Positions 34,978 to 43,391 of a stretch of DNA of 64,000 nucleotides are shown piece after piece. This stretch comes from Henriciella algicola (GTDB lineage: Bacteria > Pseudomonadota > Alphaproteobacteria > Caulobacterales > Hyphomonadaceae), in the NCBI RefSeq assembly GCF_003576245.1, contig NZ_QWGA01000003.1:1-64000 (forward strand). The letters run 5' to 3'. Below the pieces are notes generated by a model that was not told the DNA's origin, ran no database searches, and worked only from the letters and a program-made list of their open reading frames with translations. The first letter of the stretch is position 1; each line of letters begins with the position of its first letter. The position numbers and the translations under genes are program-made.

Positions 34978-34978
34978 A

Positions 34979-35059
34979 ATGTCGAGTGAGAAACCAGGAA
35001 CGGCAAATGGGTCCGTCTGTGCTGGTGGCCTTGGAGAGCAACCTCTCTCTGTTTGCTAG
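34979..35059 (+). CDS. Putative 26-residue small protein or leader peptide
   Basis: A 26-codon ORF (start MSSEKPGTANGSVCAGG, end EQPLSVC, then TAG) directly follows the 15-base Shine-Dalgarno. It is bounded by the RcnB-like terminator upstream (ends 34876) and its own terminator at 35118, so it appears to be an independent short transcript of roughly 200 bases. The peptide has no signal or membrane segment and contains two cysteines. A short hairpin (GAGAG/CTCTC) lies inside the ORF near its end, and an imperfect one (GGTAGG/CCTGCC arms) follows the stop. It may be a translated small protein, a leader, or a structured RNA that captures ribosomes. No downstream same-strand gene exists for it to regulate in cis. 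Confidence 0.6.
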   Translation: MSSEKPGTANGSVCAGGLGEQPLSVC

Positions 35060-35117
35060 CACTGACCTTGGGTAGGCATTGCCCTGCCAGGATTCATGGG
35101 CCAATCCGGCTCACGGA

Positions 35118-35146
35118 GGCCACCCCTCGGGGGTGGCCTTTTCGTT
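35118..35146 (+). terminator. Intrinsic terminator of the small ORF transcript
   Basis: GGCCACCCC and GGGGTGGCC form a 9-bp perfect stem with a three-base TCG loop, followed by TTTTCGTT. It ends the short transcript 14 bases before the end of the converging lytic transglycosylase gene. Confidence 0.88.
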
Positions 35147-35159
35147 TGCCGGTCGCTCG

Positions 35160-37193
35160 CTAGTACCTGCCTCTGTTGAGGTCTTCCGTCAGACGGATAT
35201 CTACCGCCTCCCCGGCAATGCGCTGACGATACACCTGCGTATTCTCCAGCACGCGCTGCACATAGTTGCGCGTCTCGGCGAACGGGATGAACTCCACCCA
35301 GTCGATCGGGTCGATCTCGCCCCGGCGCGGGTCACCATATTCCTGCATCCAGCGGCGCGGACGCGACGCCCCGGCATTATAGGCCGCCGCCGTCATGATA
35401 TAGCTGCCATTGAACTGGCCGAGCAGCGTGTCCAGGTGGGAGCCACCAAGGGTCATGTTGTAACCCGGGTCATCGGTCAGCCACGATGTCCGGAACGGCA
35501 GTCCGAGACGGCGAGCTTCCTCCCGCGCGGTCGCCGGCAGGAATTGCATCAGTCCCCGCGCATTGGCGTGCGACACCGCCGATGGGTTCATCTCGCTTTC
35601 CTGACGGGCGAGCGCATAGATCATCGCCCGCTCAACATTCGGTTCGCGCTGGAGCGGAAAATTCGGGATCGGGAACACTGCCTGCGGCGCGATCACATTC
35701 TTGGCGAGCCCCGCCTTTGCACCGCGCACGCCAACCTCGGGATAGAGATAGTCGTTCGCGACCTCTGACAGCAGCACATAGTCAGCCTCGGTCTCCAACG
35801 TATCGTCGATATTGTAGGCGAAACGGCGGAAATCCATTTCCTGCCCGTTCTCCGCCAACAGGATCGCCGCCTTCACCTGCGGCCGGCTCATGAACGCATT
35901 GCGCTCGGCATCCGTCACATCGGCTTCGGTCTTCAGGTAGATCCGCTGCAGGCCTGCCTTCTCAGCGGCCAGCTGGCCATAATAGACGTAGGGATACTGC
36001 GCCGCCTTCTGATAGCTCGCGGCCGCCTCGACCTGGTTGCCCAGCGCCTCATAGGTGCGCCCCTGCCAGTAATGCGCTCTGGCTTGGCTGATAGGGGTCG
36101 ATGTTCCCGTTTCGAGTGCTTTGAAGTGCGGGAGCGCCATTGAAGGCTGGTTCAGATGCCGAAGCGCCGTCCAGCCAGATACCCAGGCCGCCTCAGCGAA
36201 ATTCGCCCCCGAACCCATGCCATGGCGTGACCCGAGATTGTAGGCGAGCTGAAAATTGCGTTCCTGCAGCGCCTCACGGATCGGCCAGTGGCGAAGGTTC
36301 CACAGCGCATCCTGGCCCGCCGCCGGAACACCGGTGCCATCAATCTCTGCAAGCAGCGGCACCCAGTTCTCATCACGCTGACCGGCACGCTTGCGCCAGT
36401 TGGCGCGGTCGAACATCAGGCCGGGATGGTTCTGCAGGGATGCTGGTACCGCATCTACGGCTGCATCGACACCCGCTGCTCTCGCCTGCAGCCTGATCCG
36501 CGCCTCGATCAGCAGCGCCCAATCGCCTCCAACTCTCGACTTCAGTTGCGACGCCGCGGTGCGCTGGTTGGTCCAGAGCAGGAAATCAGCGCGTTTACGA
36601 TGATCATCCTGGGTCAACTGGCTGCCATACTGGTTGAGCACGCTTTGGGTGATCGAACTATTCAGCGTGTTGCCGTGCCAGGCATCGCGGATAAGCTTGA
36701 TTGCCTGATCGGATTGTCCCGTCCGGCGATAGGCTTCGGCCAAGGCGAATCGGCCTTCGCCGGATGCTGGTCCACCCATCTCCTCAAACCAGGCGATCTT
36801 CTGCTGATCGTTCAGCGCTGAGTCGGAAATCTGACCTTCTGCGCGCACTTGCAGCGTCGTCATAAACGGCCAGTCAGCACGCTGACGCAGCAGCACACTC
36901 ATTTCGTCAAAAGACATGTTCGGGTCGCTTCGACCACGAAACCAGGTGATGAGGTCACGCACCACTGCATCGCCGGATCTGGCCTGCAGGCTTCGCACCG
37001 TAGACCAGTCCCCGCGGTCCATTGCGGACACCGCATCACGGAACAGTCTAGCCTCGGCGGTCGTTACCACACTCGACGCGGGCACCAGGTCTGGCTTAAC
37101 ACTCGGAGAAGATGAGGGAATCGCCACTGCAATCGGTGATGCAGTCGCCAGCATTATTGCTGCTGTAATCGCTCTGTATGTGGTAACGCCCAT
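35160..37193 (-). CDS. Soluble lytic murein transglycosylase (Slt-type)
   Basis: This 677-residue periplasmic enzyme cleaves the MurNAc-GlcNAc bond of peptidoglycan to give anhydro-muropeptides. A signal peptide follows the ATG at 37193 (YRAITAAIMLATASPIAVA). A long alpha-helical superhelix with TPR-like repeats occupies the first 500 residues. The C-terminal SLT domain has ALARQESEMNPSAVSHANA with catalytic Glu532, then RGLMQFLPATA and AAYNAG. Size and layout match Slt70. A 21-codon upstream extension is unlikely because it would precede the signal peptide. It is divergent from dapA. Confidence 0.92.
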   Translation of the reverse strand: MGVTTYRAITAAIMLATASPIAVAIPSSSPSVKPDLVPASSVVTTAEARLFRDAVSAMDRGDWSTVRSLQARSGDAVVRDLITWFRGRSDPNMSFDEMSVLLRQRADWPFMTTLQVRAEGQISDSALNDQQKIAWFEEMGGPASGEGRFALAEAYRRTGQSDQAIKLIRDAWHGNTLNSSITQSVLNQYGSQLTQDDHRKRADFLLWTNQRTAASQLKSRVGGDWALLIEARIRLQARAAGVDAAVDAVPASLQNHPGLMFDRANWRKRAGQRDENWVPLLAEIDGTGVPAAGQDALWNLRHWPIREALQERNFQLAYNLGSRHGMGSGANFAEAAWVSGWTALRHLNQPSMALPHFKALETGTSTPISQARAHYWQGRTYEALGNQVEAAASYQKAAQYPYVYYGQLAAEKAGLQRIYLKTEADVTDAERNAFMSRPQVKAAILLAENGQEMDFRRFAYNIDDTLETEADYVLLSEVANDYLYPEVGVRGAKAGLAKNVIAPQAVFPIPNFPLQREPNVERAMIYALARQESEMNPSAVSHANARGLMQFLPATAREEARRLGLPFRTSWLTDDPGYNMTLGGSHLDTLLGQFNGSYIMTAAAYNAGASRPRRWMQEYGDPRRGEIDPIDWVEFIPFAETRNYVQRVLENTQVYRQRIAGEAVDIRLTEDLNRGRY

Positions 37194-37288
37194 TAGGCCC
37201 TGCCTGTTTTCTTTTGGCTGTTGAGATGTCAGACACTTTATCGTCCAACTCAGCATATGTGTAACATAAACTTCGCGGCAAAATCACG

Positions 37289-38164
37289 ATGTTCAATGGT
37301 TCAATTCCGGCACTAGTCACTCCGTTCCATAATGGGGAGGTCGACCGGAAAGCGTTTGCCGATCTCGTGGAGCGCCAGATCGAGAATGGCGCAGGCGGTC
37401 TTGTCCCCTGTGGCACCACTGGCGAGTCCGCCACGCTGAGCCACGCAGAACACCGCGAAGTCGTCAGCCTCTGCATCGAAGTGACAGCAGGCCGTGTGCC
37501 CGTGATTGCGGGCGCAGGCTCCAATTCGACGCGCGAAGCCATCGGCCTCGTCGAGCATGCCAAAGAAGCTGGCGCCGATGCCGCCCTTTGCGTCTGCCCC
37601 TATTACAACCGTCCGGATCAGGCTGGCCTTGAAGCCCATTTCCGCGCCATCGCGGACGCTGTCGCCCTGCCTATCATCCTCTACAACGTACCGGGCCGCA
37701 CCGTTTCAGACCTTCAACCCGAAACGGTCATCCGCCTCGGCAAGCACCCGAACATTGTCGGCATCAAGGATGCGACAGGTGATCTTGCGCGCATCAGCCT
37801 TCATTCGGCTGGCCTCAAGGGCGAGCAGTTCGTCCAGATATGCGGCGAAGACCCCGTCACGCTTGGCTACCGCGCCATGGGCGGCACCGGCTGTATCTCG
37901 GTCACCTCGAACGTTGCACCGGCTGAAATGGCGAAGATGCACAAGGCCATGGATGAGGCTGATCTAGAGACCGCACGCGAGATCGAAACCCGCTTCATCG
38001 CCCTCCACAAGGCACTCTTCTGCGCGCCATCACCAGGGCCCGCGAAGTTCGCACTGTCGCGCCTTGGCCTCTGCAGTGACGAGGTTCGCCTGCCGCTTGT
38101 CGCGCCAGATGATGCAGCCCGTCGCAGGATTGAGGCTGCAATGGAGATCGCAGGCCTTATATAG
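37289..38164 (+). CDS. dapA: 4-hydroxy-tetrahydrodipicolinate synthase
   Basis: The 291-residue enzyme condenses pyruvate with aspartate semialdehyde, the first committed step to lysine and meso-diaminopimelate for the cell wall. The family blocks GSIPALVTPF, VPCGTTGESATLSHAEH and YYNRPDQAGL are present. The proton-relay Tyr132 (LYNVPGRT) and the Schiff-base Lys160 (VGIKDATGD) are in the expected places. smpB begins six bases after its stop, a linkage seen in other alphaproteobacteria. It is divergent from the transglycosylase gene. Confidence 0.96.
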   Translation: MFNGSIPALVTPFHNGEVDRKAFADLVERQIENGAGGLVPCGTTGESATLSHAEHREVVSLCIEVTAGRVPVIAGAGSNSTREAIGLVEHAKEAGADAALCVCPYYNRPDQAGLEAHFRAIADAVALPIILYNVPGRTVSDLQPETVIRLGKHPNIVGIKDATGDLARISLHSAGLKGEQFVQICGEDPVTLGYRAMGGTGCISVTSNVAPAEMAKMHKAMDEADLETAREIETRFIALHKALFCAPSPGPAKFALSRLGLCSDEVRLPLVAPDDAARRRIEAAMEIAGLI

Positions 38165-38170
38165 CCTCCC

Positions 38171-38650
38171 ATGTCAAAGAAGAGCCAGATCAAGGGTCGC
38201 TCGGACGGCCTCGTTGCGGAAAACCGCCGCGCCCGCTTCGACTATCAGGTCGAGGACACGCTGGAGGCTGGCCTGCAGCTGCAGGGCAGCGAAGTGAAAT
38301 CGCTGCGGAACGGCCGCGCCAATATCGCAGAGTCCTATGCAGCCGTTGAGGAAGGCGAACTCTGGCTCGTGAATGCGGACTTCCCGCCCTATGAAGGCGC
38401 AAACCAGTTCAATCACGAACCCAAACGCCGCCGCAAACTCCTCGCCTCAAAGCGCGAGATCGCAGAGCTGTCCCAGAAAGTAGAGCGCGCAGGCCGCACA
38501 ATTGTCCCGCTAAAACTCTACTTCAACGACCGTGGCATGGCGAAACTGCTCATCGGTCTCGCAACCGGTAAGAAGGCGCCCGACAAGCGCGAAACCGCCA
38601 AGAAACGCGACTGGCAGCGCGAGAAGTCCCGCATCCTGAAAGAAAACTAG
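38171..38650 (+). CDS. smpB: SsrA-binding protein SmpB
   Basis: The 159-residue SmpB carries tmRNA to stalled ribosomes for trans-translation. Conserved blocks are [47 protein letters not shown] and the basic C-terminal tail [20 protein letters not shown], which mimics the anticodon arm and mRNA. It is six bases after dapA and probably cotranscribed with it. A palindromic repeat lies just downstream, between it and the convergent dehydratase gene. Confidence 0.97.
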   Translation: MSKKSQIKGRSDGLVAENRRARFDYQVEDTLEAGLQLQGSEVKSLRNGRANIAESYAAVEEGELWLVNADFPPYEGANQFNHEPKRRRKLLASKREIAELSQKVERAGRTIVPLKLYFNDRGMAKLLIGLATGKKAPDKRETAKKRDWQREKSRILKEN

Positions 38651-38667
38651 GTAGACGCGATCCGATT

Positions 38668-38703
38668 GCCGCCTCCCCAACGAAAGTTGGGGCCTATGGC
38701 GGC
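38668..38703. repeat. REP-like palindromic element, copy 1
   Basis: An outer stem GCCGCC/GGCGGC encloses CCCCAAC-GAAA-GTTGGGG, a 7-bp stem with a GNRA-type tetraloop. A close copy lies at 43269-43304, differing by a compensated base pair in the inner stem. It sits between converging smpB and the dehydratase gene. Confidence 0.75.
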
Positions 38704-38731
38704 TGGATTGAAATTGAACGACGCCTATCGG

Positions 38732-39718
38732 CTAGCCCGCAAAGATCCGCGCATACTGCGCCGGATCAACATTGCCGCCTGACAGCACAACGCCGACTGA
38801 TTTGCCCTTCGCCGCTTCCGGCAGGTCGAACAGGGCGCAAGCGAGCGCCGCTGCGCCGCCCGGCTCGACAACCAGCTTCAGGTGCCGGAACGCGAGCCGC
38901 ATCGCTTCCTCAATCTGATTGTCGCCAACAGCACACCCACCTGCCAGCGAGTCACGACCCAACGCCCAGGTCAGGTCCCCTGGCGACGGTGTCAGGATTG
39001 CATCGCAAATCGAGCGCGTGCCCGGGGCATTCACCTCAATCCGGTCTGCCGCCAGCGAACGCCGCCAGTCATCATGCGCTTCAGGCTCTGCTGTCCAGAT
39101 CGCGACATCAGGGTCAAAGTGCCGGTAACCCAACGCCAGCCCGGTAATGAGCCCCCCGCCGCCTGCACAGCAGATGATATGATCGAGCGGCGTGTTCGCG
39201 TCGCGCATCTGCTGACCGAATTCGACCCCGGCGCTCCCCTGCCCGGCGATGATGTACGGATCATCAAAACTCGGCACGAGCGTCGCGCCGCGCTTTTTGG
39301 TCTCTTCAGCCGCGATCTCCTCGCGGCTTTCGCTGTCGCGATCATAAAGCCGGATTTCAGCCCCGTCGCGGCGCACGCCTTCGACCTTGATGGCTGGCGC
39401 ATCTGACGGCATGACGATCAGCGCTGGCATCCGGAAGTTCTTTGCCGCTCTCGCGACGCCTTGCGCATGATTGCCTGAGGAGAAAGCGACGACGCCGTTC
39501 TTCCGTTCTTCAGGGCTCAGCTGCAGCAGCCTGTTGGTCGCGCCCCGGATCTTGAAACTGCCCGTGACCTGCAGATTTTCACATTTAAACCAGAGCTTTG
39601 CGCCCGCAACCTCATCCAGCGCATCATTGCGCAGGACGGGCGTACGCAGCACATGCCCATGAAGCCGCCGGGCCGCATCGAGCACATCCTCACTGGTCGG
39701 AAGCGCCCCCAACGACAT
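38732..39718 (-). CDS. PLP-dependent threonine/serine dehydratase
   Basis: The 328-residue enzyme is a fold-type II PLP protein of the catabolic threonine/serine dehydratase group, without the regulatory ACT domain of biosynthetic IlvA. The Schiff-base lysine lies in GSFKIRGATNRLLQL, the substrate loop in SSGNHAQGVA, and the phosphate-binding glycines in CCAGGGGLITGLALG. Serine racemase is an alternative function for proteins of this size. It starts three bases after the epimerase stop, forming the last gene of a galU-epimerase-dehydratase run, though the pathway link is not obvious. Confidence 0.88.
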   Translation of the reverse strand: MSLGALPTSEDVLDAARRLHGHVLRTPVLRNDALDEVAGAKLWFKCENLQVTGSFKIRGATNRLLQLSPEERKNGVVAFSSGNHAQGVARAAKNFRMPALIVMPSDAPAIKVEGVRRDGAEIRLYDRDSESREEIAAEETKKRGATLVPSFDDPYIIAGQGSAGVEFGQQMRDANTPLDHIICCAGGGGLITGLALGYRHFDPDVAIWTAEPEAHDDWRRSLAADRIEVNAPGTRSICDAILTPSPGDLTWALGRDSLAGGCAVGDNQIEEAMRLAFRHLKLVVEPGGAAALACALFDLPEAAKGKSVGVVLSGGNVDPAQYARIFAG

Positions 39719-39721
39719 GGT

Positions 39722-40726
39722 CTAGTACCCCTGCCGGAGCGCCGGACCCGCCGCAACGCGCTGCGTCTTGAACCAGTCCGCAAACTGCTGAAGCCCCTCT
39801 TTCAGGCTCACCTTCGGCTCATAGCCATAGTCGGCCTGCATGCGGGAAATATCGGCGCAGGTTTCGGTAACATCGCCGGGCTGCATCGGCTCCAGTGCCA
39901 TACGCGCTTTCTTGCCTGTGACCTCTTCGATGGTCTCAATGAACTTCAGCAGCTCCACGGGCTGGTTGTGCCCAATATTATAAAGCTTGTGCGCGCGCTG
40001 CCCCTCCACGAACACGGCACGCCGCGTGGCAATCGCTTTCAGACCGGCCACGGCATCCGCGATATAGGTGAAGTCACGCTTCATCTTGCCGCCATTGAAT
40101 ACGCGGATCGTCTCACCGCGCAGGATGCGGTCAGTAAACGACCAATACGCCATGTCAGGGCGCCCCCAGGGGCCATACACAGTAAAGAAGCGCACCCCGA
40201 TCTGGGGAATGTCATAAAGCTTGGCATAGGCCTGGCTCATCAGCTCATCGGCCCGCTTCGTGGCAGCGTAAAGCGAGACCGGCCTGTCGACATTGGCGTC
40301 TTCGCGGAACGGCGCCACCGCATCATCGCCATAGACAGAACTCGATGAGGCATAGACCAGCATCGGCACTTTTGCCGCCCGGCGGCAGAATTCCAGCATC
40401 GCAAGATGCCCGGTCAGGTTGGACTGGGCATAAGCAAACGGGTTCTCCAGCGAATAGCGAACGCCCGCCTGCGCCGCGAGATGGATCACCCGGTCGATCG
40501 AATCGCGTTCAGGCAGTCCAAGCAGCTTTTCATGGTCGGAAATATCGAGCTTGCGGAACGAGAAATTCTCATGAGCCTGCAGCTCATACAGGCGTGCCTG
40601 CTTCAGCGCCGGGTCGTAATAGGCATTGAGATTGTCGAGTCCGATGACTTCATGGCCGTCGCCCAAAAGCGCTCCGGCAATTCGTGATCCAATAAAACCG
40701 GCGACGCCAGTTACAAGAAATCTCAT
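39722..40726 (-). CDS. NAD-dependent epimerase, UDP-glucuronate 4-epimerase-like
   Basis: The 334-residue SDR-type sugar-nucleotide enzyme has the NAD motif TGVAGFIGSRIAGALL, the block HLAAQAGVRYSLENPFAYAQ, and the catalytic YAATKRADELMSQAY (YxxxK). The AGVRYSLENP pattern is typical of UDP-glucuronate 4-epimerases that supply UDP-galacturonate for envelope polysaccharide. The start has GAGGT seven bases upstream. It lies 80 bases after galU, which makes UDP-glucose, so both may feed polysaccharide or LPS synthesis. Confidence 0.88.
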   Translation of the reverse strand: MRFLVTGVAGFIGSRIAGALLGDGHEVIGLDNLNAYYDPALKQARLYELQAHENFSFRKLDISDHEKLLGLPERDSIDRVIHLAAQAGVRYSLENPFAYAQSNLTGHLAMLEFCRRAAKVPMLVYASSSSVYGDDAVAPFREDANVDRPVSLYAATKRADELMSQAYAKLYDIPQIGVRFFTVYGPWGRPDMAYWSFTDRILRGETIRVFNGGKMKRDFTYIADAVAGLKAIATRRAVFVEGQRAHKLYNIGHNQPVELLKFIETIEEVTGKKARMALEPMQPGDVTETCADISRMQADYGYEPKVSLKEGLQQFADWFKTQRVAAGPALRQGY

Positions 40727-40806
40727 CCGCTCACCTCGCGCGAACCGCTATAGCCAGTCGCGCAAATGAGGGAAAGGCACGGGCTGCGCTCGACAGCGCC
40801 GACGGC

Positions 40807-41679
40807 TCACCCGCCCGAATACTTTTTCAGGATGGCCCTGGCATCTTCTGCCGTTTCGGAGTGCTCCAACGCATGGGCGACGCAAGCTTCGAAATAACCG
40901 GTCTTGGAACCGCAATCGAACTCCTCGCCATCAAACTCGTAGGCGTGGAAGGCTTGCGTTTCCATCAGGCGCACCATCGCGTCAGTGAGCTGGATTTCAC
41001 CGCCGGCCCCTTTGCCTTGATCCTCCAGCAGGCCAAAGATTTCAGGCTGCAGGATGTAGCGACCGGTAATCTTGAGGTTCGAGGGCGCATCCTCGCGCGC
41101 TGGTTTCTCGACCATACCGCTCATCTCGATAAGGCGCCCATCACGCGACTTCGGTGTGATGACCCCGTAGGACGAAACCTGCTCTTCGGGCACCGGATTT
41201 ACGGCGATGACATTTCCACCAACCTCATCATAAGCGCTGACCATCTGCGCCAGCGCGGAAGGCTCTGCGCGCAGAATCACATCCGGCAACAGCACCGCAA
41301 ACGGTTCATCTCCGATGATGTCCTTGGCACACCACACCGCGTGCCCAAGCCCCAGCGGCGATTGCTGACGGGTAAAACTCGCGGCACCAGGCGGCAGCTT
41401 GGTGCGCTGAAGGTCTTTCAGGATATCGGCTTTTGAAGACTTGGACGCAAGGGTCTGCTCAAGCTCAAAAGCCTCGTCGAAATAGTCCTCGATGGCATGC
41501 TTGCCGCGCCCGGTGACGAAGACGAAATGCTCGATCCCGGCTGCGCGGGCCTCATCGACGACGTATTGCAGCACAGGCTGGTCGACGACCGTCAGCAGTT
41601 CCTTCGGAATAGACTTCGAAGCTGGCAGGACGCGGGTTCCATGGCCTGCAACAGGCAGCACGGCTTTTCTGACTTTCAT
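40807..41679 (-). CDS. galU: UTP-glucose-1-phosphate uridylyltransferase
   Basis: The 290-residue GalU makes UDP-glucose for exopolysaccharide, LPS and glycolipids. The nucleotide-binding signature VLPVAGHGTRVLPASKSIPK, then YVVDEARAAGIEHFVFVTGRGK, PLGLGHAVWCAK and QLTDAMVRLMETQ fit the bacterial family. The ATG at 41679 (MKVRKAVLPVAG) fits the family start better than one 12 codons upstream. It heads a minus-strand run with the epimerase and dehydratase genes. Confidence 0.95.
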   Translation of the reverse strand: MKVRKAVLPVAGHGTRVLPASKSIPKELLTVVDQPVLQYVVDEARAAGIEHFVFVTGRGKHAIEDYFDEAFELEQTLASKSSKADILKDLQRTKLPPGAASFTRQQSPLGLGHAVWCAKDIIGDEPFAVLLPDVILRAEPSALAQMVSAYDEVGGNVIAVNPVPEEQVSSYGVITPKSRDGRLIEMSGMVEKPAREDAPSNLKITGRYILQPEIFGLLEDQGKGAGGEIQLTDAMVRLMETQAFHAYEFDGEEFDCGSKTGYFEACVAHALEHSETAEDARAILKKYSGG

Positions 41680-41747
41680 TCGGACTCTTTCGCATTCAAC
41701 TTCTCTAGCAATCATATTGCCCGCTCAGCCGATTGCCAGAGAAAGCG

Positions 41748-42011
41748 CTAGGAAATCGCGTTAAAGAGGAAAAAGCCCATCACCATGGTCAGGCCAGAGG
41801 CCGTGACCAGCGCTTGGGCAATCTGACGAAACGTCGACGCACGCACTTGGGGCGCGAGGCGATTCTGCAGATCGTCCTGAAGCTGACGCGCCGGTGAGTG
41901 CGAGCCGTCATGACGCTCATAGCATGCCGCTTCCGGGCGTGAACCAGCGGCAGATTCCTGCTCACTCGCACCGGTTTGCGGGTCTGAAAACGTCTTGCGC
42001 TCTGCGGTCAT
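41748..42011 (-). CDS. Small C-terminally anchored protein, unknown
   Basis: This 87-residue protein starts at the ATG at 42011, preceded by AAGGTGG. The first 60 residues are polar and Ser/Glu/Arg-rich. The end is a single hydrophobic helix (IAQALVTASGLTMVMGFFLF), suggesting a tail-anchored membrane protein. No family is recognised. It lies 68 bases upstream of galU on the same strand and may share its transcript. Confidence 0.6.
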   Translation of the reverse strand: MTAERKTFSDPQTGASEQESAAGSRPEAACYERHDGSHSPARQLQDDLQNRLAPQVRASTFRQIAQALVTASGLTMVMGFFLFNAIS

Positions 42012-42205
42012 CTTGCCACCTTTCAATGGGCCTTGGATGTCTCACGACGCCCCTAACGAAGCCCTAAACTCCGCTTCCAAATTGACCGCATTGCACGGAT
42101 GGCAGGCAGATTCTGCGAATTGCGGCCGATCTTCCGCAGGTTCGAAACATGCCTCTGCGGCTCGCGTTAGTCTGCCAACACTCACCGCGCGAAACGAGGC
42201 AATTG

Positions 42206-43252
42206 ATGACGACCCGAAAGTTGAGCCGTTGGGAATGGATCGCGCGGCTGCGCACGCCCGTCTTCATCCTCCTTTGCGCCGCTGGCCTGGTTGCCGGCGC
42301 CGAATATCTCTGGCCCGATACCGATTATGTCGGCGCGACCTTGATCACCGCGCGCTTTCTGACAATTGCGGCGGTCGGCTGGGCGGCGACGTCTCTCGCT
42401 GATCTTGCCATCAAGCGCCGCATGTCACGGCTGGACATTGACGCCGCGGACAATTTCCTCGCCCGCAAATCTGCAACCCGCCTTGATGTCATGCGGCGGG
42501 TCATCGTCGTTCTCGGCGCCATCGCAACACTCGCCTGCGCGCTTGTTGTCGTGCCCTGGGCGCGACAGCTCGGTGTGTCGCTCCTCGCCTCAGCCGGTAT
42601 CGTTGGTATTGCTGTCGGTCTTGCCGCACGCCCGGTCCTCGCCAACCTCATCGCCGGCATCCAGATCGCCTTCACCCAGCCCATCCGCATTGAGGACGCT
42701 GTCGTCGTCGAGAATGAGTGGGGCTGGATTGAGGAGATCGACCTTTTCTACGTCGTGATCCGCATCTGGGACCGTCGCCGACTGATCGTGCCGCTCACCC
42801 ATTTCATCGAAAAGCCCTTCCAGAACTGGACCCGAAAGACCGGGACGATCATCGGCTCTGTCTACTGGTGGCTCGACTACCGCGCCCCGGTCGCGAAAAT
42901 GCGCGACAAGCTTCAGGAGATACTGGACTCTACCGACCTTTGGGACGGCGAGGTCTGCAACCTCCAGGTTTCCGAAACCGACACGATGACAATCCAAGTC
43001 CGCGCGCTGGCCACCGCCAGCACCAGCCCCCGCGCCTGGGACCTTCGTTGCTATATCCGCGAGCAGATGATCAACTGGCTACAGGCCGAACACCCCGAAG
43101 CCTTCCCGCGGATCCGCGCCCGCGCCGAAGTCGCCGCCGACGAGCCGATGAGCTTCGCCCCGCCGCCAAAGCCGTCCGATATCGAGCTTGGCGATCAGTC
43201 CCTCGACGGCAGCGAACACCTTCCGGCGGATCAGCCGCTCCCGAAGGCTTGA
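42206..43252 (+). CDS. MscS-family mechanosensitive channel
   Basis: The 348-residue protein is a small-conductance mechanosensitive channel relative. About four transmembrane helices end with the pore-lining Gly/Ala-rich helix (LLASAGIVGIAVGLAARPVLANLIAGIQIAF). The beta domain follows (IEDAVVVENEWGWIEEIDL, RRLIVPLTHFIEKPFQNW), then a C-terminal domain with a Pro-rich tail. The ATG at 42206 has GAGG six bases upstream and is preferred over an earlier ATG 19 codons upstream. A palindromic repeat follows it. Its likely role is osmotic-downshock release or related membrane-tension sensing. Confidence 0.9.
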   Translation: MTTRKLSRWEWIARLRTPVFILLCAAGLVAGAEYLWPDTDYVGATLITARFLTIAAVGWAATSLADLAIKRRMSRLDIDAADNFLARKSATRLDVMRRVIVVLGAIATLACALVVVPWARQLGVSLLASAGIVGIAVGLAARPVLANLIAGIQIAFTQPIRIEDAVVVENEWGWIEEIDLFYVVIRIWDRRRLIVPLTHFIEKPFQNWTRKTGTIIGSVYWWLDYRAPVAKMRDKLQEILDSTDLWDGEVCNLQVSETDTMTIQVRALATASTSPRAWDLRCYIREQMINWLQAEHPEAFPRIRARAEVAADEPMSFAPPPKPSDIELGDQSLDGSEHLPADQPLPKA

Positions 43253-43268
43253 GCCTAAGCTCTCAACA

Positions 43269-43304
43269 GCCGCCTCCCCACCGAAAGGTGGGGCCCATGG
43301 CGGC
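43269..43304. repeat. REP-like palindromic element, copy 2
   Basis: It is the same 36-base design as 38668-38703: outer GCCGCC/GGCGGC, inner CCCCACC-GAAA-GGTGGGG. Relative to copy 1 one A-T pair has become C-G, with both arms changed, so the fold is conserved. It lies between converging mscS-type and SDR genes. Confidence 0.75.
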
Positions 43305-43332
43305 TGGGTGGTCAGCTCTCAACCGCCATAGA

Positions 43333-43350
43333 TCCCAGCTTTCGCTGGGA
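43333..43350. repeat. Short hairpin beside REP-like copy 2
   Basis: TCCCAGC-TTTC-GCTGGGA is a 7-bp perfect stem 28 bases beyond copy 2 in the same intergenic space. It has no T-run and looks like another dispersed palindrome rather than a terminator. Confidence 0.5.
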
Positions 43351-43391
43351 AGACGGCCGAGGCGCGTGCGCAACGGATAAGGGCTCCAAAC

